A DNA stretch of 64,000 bases, taken from the NCBI RefSeq assembly GCF_022637395.1, contig NZ_CP093337.1:1100001-1164000 (forward strand). Reading direction: 5' to 3'. Positions 11,615 through 20,374 of the stretch are shown here, piece by piece. The DNA is from Shinella sp. H4-D48 (GTDB lineage Bacteria; Pseudomonadota; Alphaproteobacteria; Rhizobiales; Rhizobiaceae). The position numbers and the translations under genes are program-made. Each line of letters starts with the position of its first letter. Within the stretch, counting starts at the first letter, position 1. The notes under the pieces are model-generated. The model worked only from the letters and a program-made list of their open reading frames with translations. It was not told the origin of the DNA and did not search any database.

Positions 11615-12043
11615 ATGAAGACCTTTCTGACCAAGACCATTCTCGCCGCCGTCCTCGGTCTCGGCGCCCTGACTGCTTCTGTTCCGGCCGCCTCGGCTGC
11701 CGGCGTGAGCGTGACCATCGACAACATCGGCTACCGCAACGGTTTCCTTCAGGTCCAGCAAGGCTGGGGCGATGACGGCGGCTGGGATCGCCGTGATCGT
11801 CGCGACCGCGGTGACCGCTGGGATCGCCGTGACGATCGCCGCCATGGCGGTGGCTGGGGTCGTGGCCGCGGCCGCTGCGCACCGGGCCTTGCAATCGAGA
11901 AGGCGCGCGATTTCGGTATGCGCCGCGCCAACATTGCCGACATGTCGCCACGTCGCGTCGTGGTCGAAGGCTTCCGCCGCGGCGAATATACCCGCATGAT
12001 CTTTGCCAACGAGCGCGGTTGCCCCGCCATGTGGCGCCGCTGA
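11615..12043 (+). CDS. Secreted Arg/Asp-rich hypothetical protein
   Basis: A 142-aa protein with a clear signal peptide (MKTFLTKTILAAVLGLG..., cleavage after ASA), then a low-complexity RRDRRDRGDRWDRRDD-like segment around residues 66-90 and a C-terminal domain (CAPGLAIEKARDFGMRRANI). The charged repeats suggest a disordered periplasmic segment. ATG 11615 has CAGGAG upstream; the longer frame from 11561 would put the signal peptide internally. Function not recognised. Confidence 0.65.
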   Translation: MKTFLTKTILAAVLGLGALTASVPAASAAGVSVTIDNIGYRNGFLQVQQGWGDDGGWDRRDRRDRGDRWDRRDDRRHGGGWGRGRGRCAPGLAIEKARDFGMRRANIADMSPRRVVVEGFRRGEYTRMIFANERGCPAMWRR

Positions 12044-12121
12044 ACAGCTGCGGGGCCGGCGTGACGCCGGCTCCCACGGGGAAAGCTGTTCGCCTCGTCA
12101 CCCCCGGCCGGCGAACGGCCT

Positions 12122-12155
12122 GCCCTCCCGACATCGTCGGGAGGGCTTTTGCGTT
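12122..12155 (+). terminator. Rho-independent terminator
   Basis: Hairpin GCCCTCCCGAC ATC GTCGGGAGGGC followed by TTTTGCGTTTT, downstream of the secreted protein gene that ends at 12043. Confidence 0.85.
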
Positions 12156-12193
12156 TTGATGTCCTTGGGAAGCGCCCCGATCCTGTCAGCAAC

Positions 12194-12218
12194 GAAAAAG
12201 GGCCGGTTTCCCGGCCCT
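12194..12218 (-). terminator. Rho-independent terminator of the SIMPL-domain gene
   Basis: Stem GGGCCGG TTT CCGGCCC; on the minus strand it is followed by TTTTTCG. It lies 28 bp beyond the stop of the minus-strand gene at 12246. Confidence 0.8.
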
Positions 12219-12245
12219 TCGTCATTTCTGCAAGCGTGCGCTGTG

Positions 12246-13007
12246 TCAGTTGTTCAGCGCGAAGGTCACGTTGACGGTGACGGAGTAGCTGTTCTCGCCG
12301 GCTGCGATCGGCACCGATCCGCTGGCAGCGAAATCCTTGGCCATGGCGCGGGCGATCGGCATCGCTTCGGCGCGGTAGGACGTTTCGGAAATCTCGATCA
12401 CGCGGCCGAGGCCCACACCGGCGGCTTCCGTCAGTTCCTTCGCCTTGGCGACGGCATTCTCGACGGCCTTCTTGCGGGCGGCGCTCACGGTCGATTCCGG
12501 CTTGTCGTTGACGAAGCGGATGCCGCTGCCCTGGTTGGCGCCGAGCGTCACGGTCTTGTCAACGATCTCGCCGAGCTTCGTCAGGTCGCGCACGCGCAGC
12601 GTCACCGTGTTGGTGACCTGGAAGCCGATGAGAACCGGCGGCGGGTTTTCGCCCGTCGAGCTCTGCGGATACTGGTACTGCGGGTTGATCATGAAGCCGG
12701 AGGTCTGCACGTCGCGTTCCTCGATGCCCGCTTCCTTGAGGGCGGCGAGGATGTCGGCCATGGCCTTGTTGTTGGCGTCGAGCGCCTCGCGGGCCGTCTT
12801 GCCGTCCTTGACGACGCCGAGATCGACAACGGCAATGTCGGGGGCCACTTCCGCGCTGCCTTCTCCGGTCACGATGATGGTCGCCTCGCGCGGCTTTGCG
12901 GCGGCGGCATCCTGGGCGTGCGCGGCAAGCGGCAGGGCGGTGGCGGCGGCAAGCGAGAGGGCGAACAGGCTGGCGCCCGTGCGACGGCCGGTGATTGCAT
13001 GGAACAT
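12246..13007 (-). CDS. SIMPL domain (DUF541) periplasmic protein
   Basis: A 253-aa exported protein with a signal peptide (MFHAITGRR..., cleavage after AHA) and a DUF541/SIMPL domain: ITVTGEG-like start (IIVTGEGSAEVAPD), DVQTSGFMINPQY, and GSGIRFV. This family includes E. coli YggE, linked to oxidative-stress tolerance, and BP26 of Brucella; a precise activity is not known. ATG 13007 has CAGGAGA at proper spacing, better than the upstream ATG 13049. Confidence 0.85.
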   Translation of the reverse strand: MFHAITGRRTGASLFALSLAAATALPLAAHAQDAAAAKPREATIIVTGEGSAEVAPDIAVVDLGVVKDGKTAREALDANNKAMADILAALKEAGIEERDVQTSGFMINPQYQYPQSSTGENPPPVLIGFQVTNTVTLRVRDLTKLGEIVDKTVTLGANQGSGIRFVNDKPESTVSAARKKAVENAVAKAKELTEAAGVGLGRVIEISETSYRAEAMPIARAMAKDFAASGSVPIAAGENSYSVTVNVTFALNN

Positions 13008-13164
13008 GCTGGCAAATCTCCTGATGATTGTGTCCCTTGCAGTGTTCATCGTCGTTCATTGTGTAGAGATTACGGCAGTGCTTGTGAGAAAAGACTATTT
13101 CGTCTAGACGGTTAACACCGTCGGCCGCCATTGACCGACGAACCCCCGCCGCCACGGCCGGGAA

Positions 13165-13240
13165 GGGCCTGTAGCTCAATGGTTAGAGCCGGCGGCTCAT
13201 AACCGCTTGGTTGGGGGTTCGAGTCCCTCCGGGCCCACCA
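13165..13240 (+). tRNA. tRNA-Ile (CAT, lysidine-modified minor isoleucine tRNA)
   Basis: A 76-nt cloverleaf with encoded CCA. Acceptor GGGCCTG pairs with CGGGCCC, discriminator A; D-arm GCTC/GAGC; anticodon stem GGCGG/CCGCT around loop CTCATAA (anticodon CAT); T-arm GGGGG/CCCTC with one G-T pair. The GGCGGCTCATAACCGCTTGGT block matches bacterial tRNA-Ile2, whose C34 is converted to lysidine by TilS to read AUA, rather than tRNA-Met. The Tn7-like element starts 4 bp after its CCA. Confidence 0.93.
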
Positions 13241-13244
13241 CCAT

Positions 13245-13313
13245 TGTTCATCGCCACATCAACCCGGACTGTCGTCGCACAAGTCTGGACTCGTCGCCAC
13301 ATAAGTCCGGATT
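13245..13313 (+). repeat. Left transposon end with three TnsB-type repeats
   Basis: After the TGT tip, three direct copies of a ~20-bp motif are read: 13251-13270 (TCGCCACATCAACCCGGACT), 13276-13291 (TCGCACAAGTCTGGAC-like, shortened) and 13294-13313 (TCGCCACATAAGTCCGGATT). They are close-packed, like the TnsB sites of Tn7 ends. The spacing and motif agree with the right end in inverted orientation. Confidence 0.85.
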
Positions 13314-13390
13314 CCTCCCCTTTTTGAGACTCGCATCGATATTTTAAGACCTCAGTTCTCTTCAAAGCTGTGCTGTGCAAAGCTGCACCT

Positions 13391-16300
13391 ATGCGATTTA
13401 TCGAATCAGGACCGGCTATCCCCATAGAACTGCTCACCGCTCGGGATCAGGGTGAAGTCGTGTTCTTTTGTGGTGCGGGTGTCTCCAAGCCTGCTGGCTT
13501 GCTCAGCTTTTTCGAACTCACCGTTCAGGTCATGAGAAAGTTGGGAGTTCAGGCCAGCTCAAAGGTGGGTATGCAGATGGCTCAGGCCATTGCGAAAAAC
13601 GATCCCGATCTTGCTCCGCCTTTCGATCAGGTTTTTGGGCAACTTCAGCGTACCTATACGACAGAAAAGATCGAAAAAGAGGTCACGCGCCTTCTGAAGA
13701 CACCGAAACAAGCAATCACGTATAATCACGAGGTTGTGCTCCGCCTGTCAAAAGACGTCAGGGGGATTCCGTTTGTCGTTACCACGAACTTTGACCACCT
13801 GTTCGAGCGAGCGATGCCGCGTTTGAGGCGATGGTTTCCGCCAATGCTACCAATCATGACGGGCGACAGCTTCCATTCTGGGGTTGTTTATCTCCATGGC
13901 AGACTCGGGAGCGGTCGCCAGACTGAGGGACCATCGAGCGCTCTCGTTCTTGGATCAGGTGATTTCGGTCGCGCTTATCTTGCCGACGGCTGGGCCACGG
14001 CTTTTTTCCGCCAACTCTTGGAGAGAAAAACAGTTGTCTTGTTGGGCTATTCGGCAGGCGATCCTCCGATCCGCTATCTCCTTGAGGGGCTGAACGCCAG
14101 TACCTCGGCGAAGCTGCAACCGATATATGCATTCGACCGAGGAGAGGAGAACGAAGTCCATTCTAAATGGCGTGACCTTGGGGTGTCTGGTATTCCCTTT
14201 GGCGATTTTGAAGACCTTTGGGGCACCCTTGAGGCATGGGCCGAGCGCGCAGATGATCCAGACGGGTGGCGCGCAAAAACGCTATCGATGGCGAACAATT
14301 CTCCGCGGGTGCTGAAACCATATCAACGCGGGCAAATAGCTGCTCTTGCTGCAACTCCTGAGGGAGCAAGGGGGTTTGCGGAGGCCAATCCTCCACCCTG
14401 TGCAGAATGGCTGTGTGTACTCGATCGGAATATTCGATATTCCCAGCCATTCAAGGATGGTTACGGCGACGATGCGAGCGAAATCGATCCTCTCTCAGAA
14501 TACGGTCTGGATGACGACCCTCCCAGGCTCGACGGGGGGAGGTCCGACGCAGGCGGATTAGATTTTTTAGGGAAGCTCCCAGCTGACACGGACAGCGACA
14601 TTTTCTTCCGCTTAGCCGGGGCCTCACCCAAACGGCGGGGTGCTATCCCCCGTCGGCTTTGGTCTCTAACTCGCTGGTTCGAAGCGGTCGCACACGAATG
14701 GATTGCGATTTGGTGGGCAAGCCGGCAACTCAATCTCCATCCCGATATTCTTTGGGGCATCAATCGACGTTTAACTGGCCATGGAACGAAATTTCCCGAC
14801 AACGTCCAGCGGGTGTGGAACCTAATCCTTGAGATAGAAGAAGAGCGCGGGATCGATGTTCATGACCTCGGATGGTTCGATTTCGTGGCGTTGCTCAAAC
14901 GCGGCGGCTGGAGCAGCGCGATTTATCGTTCTTTCGAGAAGGCAGTCAAACCTCGATTGAAAGTGGAAGTGTCATTCCGATCAATGCCGCTTTTGCCGAT
15001 GGGTGATGGCCACGACAGCAACGGCAAAATTGAGGAACTGATTAGGTTTTCGGTCCATTGCCCGTCGAGACATAACCACGATATTGACGTTCCCGTTGAA
15101 GCACTACCCCGCCTAGTTGAGATAGTAAACCGCTCGTTGGAGCGAGCTGCCGACCTTTTACAAGACACTGGCAGGTCCGCAGCTTACTTTCACCTGCCTG
15201 CCATAGAACCCGATGCTGGACGCGGCGAACGTTATGTTCCCAGCGATGGTCCAGCAGAACTCTTTCTTTGGGCCACCCAACTCTTCAAGCGTCTCGCCGA
15301 ATCGGACCCGCCAGTAGCCCTGGCGGAGGCCGCCAAATGGCCTCCGAACGATCGATTTTTCTTTGACAAGTTTCGACTGTTTGCGTGGAAGATTGATAGC
15401 CTATTCAACCCCGATGCCATCGCCGAAAGTATTTTGGCTCTTCAGGAGGATTCGTTTTGGGACCCGTATCTGGAGCGTGACCTTCTGCATTTACTCCGGG
15501 CCAAATGGGGAGATTTTTCGGCCGATCAACGGAAGGCAATAGAAGATCGCCTGTGCGAGCCACCTGATCGGTTCTCGGAAGATGATCCCACTGAGGTTGA
15601 ACGCCGCCTTCGGTACAATATCGGCTCTCGGCTTGGCTGGTTGGATCAGAATAGCTGTGAACTTTCACAGCCTGCGTTGAGCAAGTTAGCCGAGATCAGA
15701 GCAACTGCTGACTGGTCCGAACGCTCGGAAACCAAGGCCGACCGAGACATGGATGGTCGTGTAGGATGGGTGGAACGACGTGTCGACCCGGTCAATCTTG
15801 AGGGTGTCAGAGTTTCGAAACTTATCGCGCGCTCCATAGAATTGTCCGGACGCGACCAGGATGCGTTTGTGGAGTACGCGCCGTTCGAGGGCGTTGTGGC
15901 CGAACGGCCTTCATTTGCTCTTGCTGCACTGGCCTTCGAGGCTCGTCACCAGAACTACCCGGTTGGACATTGGAGGCAGTTACTTTCGAAATGGCCAAAG
16001 GAAGCCTCTCAGAGGGCAACCAGGTTGTGTGGGCTTAGGCTGGCAAGGTTGCCCCGGCAAGTTCAATTTGAGCTAAGGGCATACTTGACAAGTTGGATCA
16101 GGGATCATTTTACTGGAATCGCAACCTCTCACCCAGATGACTTTTATCGGGTCTGGGACGACGTTTTCGCCGCCCTGCAGGAATCCGGAGACGACGCCAC
16201 CTCCAGCGGTATGGGTGAGTTAACAGTGGGCGGCAAGATCGTCCAGCGATCCCGCAGGACTCTCGATCACGCTATCAATGGTCCCATCGGGCATCTTGTA

Positions 16301-17212
16301 GACGCATTGTTTGCATCGATAGGCGAACGGAAATTCAAGAAAAACGAAAGAATTTCCTCCAACGTCACTATCCGCCTCGAGCGCTCGCTGGGGTCAGTGG
16401 GCGAAGGAGCAGACCATGCGGCCTCCCTCCTGGCTCAGAGGCTTAACTGGTTGTATTACGTAGACAAAACTTGGACGACAAAGGTCGTCGTTCCGATTTT
16501 CGACCTTTGTCACCCGCTTGCCGAAGCGGCGTGGAATGCATTGCTGTTCCGTCAACGGGTGCCGCAGCCGACCGAACTTTTCGCTTTGCTCAAAGGCCAA
16601 TTTCTTAGAATTTTCGATGAACGAAAGGAATGGTTGTCGGAAGATCGCGACGAGCGACACGCCGTCGCTGTGCTGATCATCGCGACATACTGGAATAAAA
16701 ATAGTGGAAAATACATCAGCGACTACGAATGCCGGCAGGCCTTGCAATCAGTGGATGACATAGGCCGACAGACGGCCTTGTGGACCCTTCACCGGATTAT
16801 AGAAGAAGGAAAGGCTTGGAAGTCGTTCGGTAAAAGGTTCTTCGCAACAATATGGCCTCAAGAAGCTCGTTTTCAAACCGGGGCTGCTAGTGACACGATG
16901 CTACGCATAGCGGAGGATAAGCCAGACCAATTCCCCGAAATAGTGGACACGATCAAAGACTTCCTCAGGCCTATCGATCATCCCGACATGTTTATTTTCC
17001 GGCAGAGACGAGAGGACGAAAAGAGGGGGAGAGATTCTCTTGCTAAACGATGGCCTCATGAGGTCTTGGAAGTTGCGGACCGTATCGTTGCGCTCAAGCC
17101 AGCATACGTCCCTCACGAACTTTCTGCCCTACTAGCGGACATTGCCGAAGCCGATCCGACTCTCCGCGGTACAACCGCGTGGCGACGTCTAAGTGACCTT
17201 ATCATGAGGTGA
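13391..17212 (+). CDS. Large SIR2-domain protein (probable NADase anti-phage effector)
   Basis: A 1273-aa protein with an N-terminal SIR2-like domain: FFCGAGVS (residues 25-32), VTTNFDHLFE with Asn about 133, and YLHG with the candidate catalytic His about 169. The remaining ~1000 residues match no domain I can name. Large SIR2 proteins of this build (for example Dsr-type) deplete NAD on phage infection, so a defence role is likely but inferred. It is the first cargo gene inside the left end, and its codon use is less GC-rich than the chromosomal genes, suggesting separate acquisition. ATG 13391 is used; the frame is open to 13370 and no strong ribosome site is seen. Confidence 0.85.
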   Translation: MRFIESGPAIPIELLTARDQGEVVFFCGAGVSKPAGLLSFFELTVQVMRKLGVQASSKVGMQMAQAIAKNDPDLAPPFDQVFGQLQRTYTTEKIEKEVTRLLKTPKQAITYNHEVVLRLSKDVRGIPFVVTTNFDHLFERAMPRLRRWFPPMLPIMTGDSFHSGVVYLHGRLGSGRQTEGPSSALVLGSGDFGRAYLADGWATAFFRQLLERKTVVLLGYSAGDPPIRYLLEGLNASTSAKLQPIYAFDRGEENEVHSKWRDLGVSGIPFGDFEDLWGTLEAWAERADDPDGWRAKTLSMANNSPRVLKPYQRGQIAALAATPEGARGFAEANPPPCAEWLCVLDRNIRYSQPFKDGYGDDASEIDPLSEYGLDDDPPRLDGGRSDAGGLDFLGKLPADTDSDIFFRLAGASPKRRGAIPRRLWSLTRWFEAVAHEWIAIWWASRQLNLHPDILWGINRRLTGHGTKFPDNVQRVWNLILEIEEERGIDVHDLGWFDFVALLKRGGWSSAIYRSFEKAVKPRLKVEVSFRSMPLLPMGDGHDSNGKIEELIRFSVHCPSRHNHDIDVPVEALPRLVEIVNRSLERAADLLQDTGRSAAYFHLPAIEPDAGRGERYVPSDGPAELFLWATQLFKRLAESDPPVALAEAAKWPPNDRFFFDKFRLFAWKIDSLFNPDAIAESILALQEDSFWDPYLERDLLHLLRAKWGDFSADQRKAIEDRLCEPPDRFSEDDPTEVERRLRYNIGSRLGWLDQNSCELSQPALSKLAEIRATADWSERSETKADRDMDGRVGWVERRVDPVNLEGVRVSKLIARSIELSGRDQDAFVEYAPFEGVVAERPSFALAALAFEARHQNYPVGHWRQLLSKWPKEASQRATRLCGLRLARLPRQVQFELRAYLTSWIRDHFTGIATSHPDDFYRVWDDVFAALQESGDDATSSGMGELTVGGKIVQRSRRTLDHAINGPIGHLVDALFASIGERKFKKNERISSNVTIRLERSLGSVGEGADHAASLLAQRLNWLYYVDKTWTTKVVVPIFDLCHPLAEAAWNALLFRQRVPQPTELFALLKGQFLRIFDERKEWLSEDRDERHAVAVLIIATYWNKNSGKYISDYECRQALQSVDDIGRQTALWTLHRIIEEGKAWKSFGKRFFATIWPQEARFQTGAASDTMLRIAEDKPDQFPEIVDTIKDFLRPIDHPDMFIFRQRREDEKRGRDSLAKRWPHEVLEVADRIVALKPAYVPHELSALLADIAEADPTLRGTTAWRRLSDLIMR

Positions 17213-17686
17213 TCGTTTTGCGATTCACGTAGCATCCAGAGAGGCTCGCTTGGGACCTGCGCCTGCGCTAAGTACCCAGAATGCACGGTCTTCTCACCCA
17301 ATGATCTTGGTCTCGACCCGGCACGATTGGCTGGAACCTATGTTGCCGCCGCTCTTTGGTCGAGTGACACGGCTCGGTTTTATGAAAAAGTCGCCGCCAT
17401 CGGCATCGGTGGAATGTTCGTGAGGTGTAACAGCAACTGGTGGGCAAAGGCTTGAAACTTGGTAATTCGCGTTCGTCCTCCTCCTGCAACTTTGTCATAG
17501 TCAGGACCGGTAGCGTATGGACGTCTGCGCGAAAAAAGATTCGCACGGGCTATTGACCTTCCGATTTTTGTTCTCTATTTGTTCGCGCATGCTTAAAATC
17601 GACGCCCGCCTCATAAGAATAGGTTGACCTCCGCTTGCCGCGATCGCCGCGGCGACGACCAACCGTATTGTCTTGAGGTTTTGCAA
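17213..17686 (+). other. Intergenic region between SIR2 gene and TnsA-like gene
   Basis: 474 bp without a supported gene. The SIR2 reading frame stays open after its stop, from 17213 to a TGA at 17453-17455, encoding about 80 residues (including DLGLDPARLAGTYVAAALW), but no start codon with a ribosome site is visible; it may be a decayed remnant or chance. The distal part carries a plausible promoter at 17553-17581. Confidence 0.4.
17553..17581 (+). promoter_or_regulatory. Candidate sigma-70 promoter for the TnsA-like/protease pair
   Basis: TTGACC at 17553-17558 and TATTTG at 17576-17581 are separated by 17 bp, about 105 bp upstream of the start at 17687. The local DNA is AT-rich compared with its surroundings. 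Called by pattern only. Confidence 0.4.
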
Positions 17687-18304
17687 ATGGGTATCGCACA
17701 GCGCGCGAAGTCGCTTCGCACGAGTCGTAATTCCGCGTCCATCCGTGCATTTTATCCGGCCGCCACCATCAAATGCGATGGGCCTGCCGTGTTCCGATCC
17801 CAGGCGGCGCGTGATGCCGCTTGCCTGCTGGACGTCAATCCCTCCATCATTTCGTGGCACTGTATGCCTGTTTCCCTGGATTGTGGGGACGCTGTCCACG
17901 TCCCCGATTTCGGTGTCGTGAACAACGACGGCGGCAGGATGCTGGTCGACGCGCCGGACAGGGCGCTGCCGATTGCTATCGGCAAAATCGAAACCTCGGC
18001 CGAGCAGCAGGGCTTCCGTTATCGTCGTCTGCTCGCAGATGAAGTCTACGATGGTCCCCGGCTTCGCAATGCGAAGGACCTGCTTCGATACGGAAGCTGT
18101 TATCTCGCCCTCGGCGATAGACTGAAATTGCTCGCGACGCTCGAAGAACACGGCAGTCTGACGATTGTCGAATGCCTGACCGTTTTCACTGAAACTAAGC
18201 CGGTTGCCGGACTTGCGCAGATGATCCTCAACGGTTTCGTCGAGGTTGATCTGGATGCGGAGCTACTCGGACCCCAGACGATGGTGCGGAGAATAGGGAA
18301 CTGA
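17687..18304 (+). CDS. TnsA-like protein with degenerate endonuclease site
   Basis: A 205-aa protein whose layout follows TnsA: FRSQAARDAACLLDVNPSII, then ISWHCMPVSL, HVPDFGVVNNDGG (Asp about 74) and MLVDAPDR, followed by a C-terminal helical segment. TnsA normally has an ExK or QxK after the PD strand; here that position reads LVDAP, so the catalytic lysine appears absent. It resembles the core TnsA-like protein at 21948 in overall order, including the end (GFVEVDLDA vs GELDIDLSM). ATG 17687 has TTGAGG 9 bp upstream. It is 42 bp ahead of the AAA+ metalloprotease gene and likely forms an operon with it, possibly as adaptor or substrate selector; function is inferred. Confidence 0.65.
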   Translation: MGIAQRAKSLRTSRNSASIRAFYPAATIKCDGPAVFRSQAARDAACLLDVNPSIISWHCMPVSLDCGDAVHVPDFGVVNNDGGRMLVDAPDRALPIAIGKIETSAEQQGFRYRRLLADEVYDGPRLRNAKDLLRYGSCYLALGDRLKLLATLEEHGSLTIVECLTVFTETKPVAGLAQMILNGFVEVDLDAELLGPQTMVRRIGN

Positions 18305-18346
18305 CCACTCCATCAAGTCCCCGTCACTCCATTTCCCGAGGCATCC

Positions 18347-20374
18347 ATGCAAGCCTACACCGCCAATCTGATGGGCAACCGCGATCCCTATCACGACTCC
18401 AAATACGAGCTGTCTCTGCCGGCACATCTTGCGATCATCGCAATGTCACGGTCCATCCGCCAGTTCCTGAAAAGGCGGACGCCGTTTGTTGCCGCGTTCG
18501 TTATGCCTCCGCAGGCAGAGGTCCATTCTTACAAAGCCGCTGCCAGGTGGCTGCTCGAAGGTACAGTGCCGCTCGGAGGGGAACACGGCAGCAACTATGT
18601 CCTGGTGGTCGACGAGGAAACTGACCTGGCTGACCAGTTTTCCGGTTTTCGAAAACTGAAGGAACTCAAGCGGGCGATCATTCTTCTTCAGGACGCCGAA
18701 CTAGCAACGGACGAAATCCGCATCGCGGCTGACATCGTTGTCACCGTGCCGATGCCACTTCCGAGCGACTACCGGATCGCAGCAAGGCGTATGGGTTTCG
18801 GGAACATCACGGAAGCTGACGCCGAACTCCTCGCGAGCCAATCCCCCAAGCGAGCTGAACTCGGGCTGCGTCGCGGCCGATCCATTGCTGCTAGCCTCGG
18901 AAAATTGCGCCGGTTCCCTGAAGTCGAAAAGGAAACCACGTCCTCCGACGCTCCGTTGTCCGCTCCGACGCTGCGGGAGTTGCCGGGCTACGGTGACGCA
19001 CAAACGTGGGGCCTCGAACTTGCCGAAGACCTGACAGCATGGAAAGCAGGCATGCTTGCGTGGGATGCCGTTGATCGCGGTATTCTGCTTTCCGGCGCTC
19101 CGGGGTCCGGAAAGACGTCCTATGCGGCGGCGCTGGCGAGGACCTGCGGCGTGCCGCTTGTTTTGGGTTCCGCCGCTAGGTGGCAGGCTGCCGGTCACTT
19201 GGGCGACATGCTCAAAGCCATGCGAAAGGCGTTTTCCGAAGCGGCCAAACAGGCACCGTCGATTCTGTTGATCGATGAATTCGACGGCTTCTCCAGTCGG
19301 GACGATAGAGTTGGCGGCAATGACAACTACCACCGCCAGGTTGTCAATGCGCTGCTGGAACTGCTGGACGGCGCGCAGTCGCATGAAGGCGTGGTCGTGA
19401 TTGGCGCGACGAACTATCCGGACGTTATCGATCCTGCTCTGTTACGTGCGGGACGGCTCGAACGCCATTTCTCCATTCCACTTCCAGACGACGCGGCTCG
19501 CAACGAAATCTTTCGCTTCTATCTCCGTGACGAGTTCCTTAGCGAAAATCTCGATGCTCTTGTATCCGCGAGCGATGGTTGGTCCGGTGCCGATATCGAG
19601 CGTTGTGTTCGAGATGCCCGCCGTACGGCGCGAAGGCTAAATCGGTCGATGCAGCTGGCCGATCTCGCCGATGCCATGCCCCCCGTCTTGAAAGTGCCGA
19701 TGGCGGTTCAGCGCTGGGTGGCCGCTCACGAGCTTGGCCACGCCATCTTGGGCGTACTGCTTGAGGCTGAACCGCTCGTATCGGTTTCCGTCCAGCAGAT
19801 GTGCCGTGCCGGCGGCGCGTCACAGTCTCTCGGTTTCACGAAGTTCGAAGAGCGGCTGTTCAGTCGGAAGACGTCCACGTACTTCCGTAACAAGATCGCC
19901 ATCCTGCTCGGTGGTATCGCCGCGGAGGAGCTGTTGTTTGGCGATTATGGAAACGGAGCCGGCGGAGACCCGTCCGCAGACCTGAACCGTGCAACCGACA
20001 TCGCAACGATGATGGAAATCAAATGGGGTCTCGGATCGACTCTGGTAGTCGAGGCCGACGATACACCCCGTGGACTGTCTGTGATCCGATCGACCCGCAA
20101 AGGGTTGCGAAAGTCCGTCGAAGCGACGCTACAGGCAGAATTCCGGCGCGCCAAAACCTTGCTCGAGGAACACAGGAATGCGCTTCTCGATCTTCATGGC
20201 CGCCTGTTGCGGGAGGCAGAATTGTCGGCGGAAACAGTAAGGTCCGCTATCGAGACCAGCAGCAGCGATCACAATTTCGTGAATACGGGCAGCACAATGA
20301 ACGGCGGAGAGGTCAATTTCAGGACCTCGATCTCGAAGGACGGCCTTATCTCCAATACCAGAAAAGAGGTCTGA
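18347..20374 (+). CDS. FtsH-like AAA+ zinc metalloprotease without membrane anchor
   Basis: A 675-aa protein. Residues 1-240 form an N-terminal domain I cannot name, with no membrane segment. The AAA+ module follows: Walker A GAPGSGKTS (K256), Walker B ILLIDEFDGF (D310, E311), and the second region of homology TNYPDVIDPALLRAGRLERHF-like arginine fingers. The C-terminal peptidase M41 domain has zinc motif HELGH (461-465, Glu 462 catalytic) and the third ligand in PSADLNRATD (D545), as in FtsH. So it should be an ATP-driven protease, but soluble. It is paired with a TnsA-like gene inside a Tn7-like element; degradation or remodelling of the transpososome, or of an invader protein, are both possible. 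Confidence 0.85.
   Translation: MQAYTANLMGNRDPYHDSKYELSLPAHLAIIAMSRSIRQFLKRRTPFVAAFVMPPQAEVHSYKAAARWLLEGTVPLGGEHGSNYVLVVDEETDLADQFSGFRKLKELKRAIILLQDAELATDEIRIAADIVVTVPMPLPSDYRIAARRMGFGNITEADAELLASQSPKRAELGLRRGRSIAASLGKLRRFPEVEKETTSSDAPLSAPTLRELPGYGDAQTWGLELAEDLTAWKAGMLAWDAVDRGILLSGAPGSGKTSYAAALARTCGVPLVLGSAARWQAAGHLGDMLKAMRKAFSEAAKQAPSILLIDEFDGFSSRDDRVGGNDNYHRQVVNALLELLDGAQSHEGVVVIGATNYPDVIDPALLRAGRLERHFSIPLPDDAARNEIFRFYLRDEFLSENLDALVSASDGWSGADIERCVRDARRTARRLNRSMQLADLADAMPPVLKVPMAVQRWVAAHELGHAILGVLLEAEPLVSVSVQQMCRAGGASQSLGFTKFEERLFSRKTSTYFRNKIAILLGGIAAEELLFGDYGNGAGGDPSADLNRATDIATMMEIKWGLGSTLVVEADDTPRGLSVIRSTRKGLRKSVEATLQAEFRRAKTLLEEHRNALLDLHGRLLREAELSAETVRSAIETSSSDHNFVNTGSTMNGGEVNFRTSISKDGLISNTRKEV

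Noticed and set aside
13165-13240. tRNA-Met assignment from the CAT anticodon
   Set aside because: The anticodon-arm and variable-loop pattern (CTCATAA with CGCTTGGT) matches the minor tRNA-Ile2 rather than initiator or elongator tRNA-Met.
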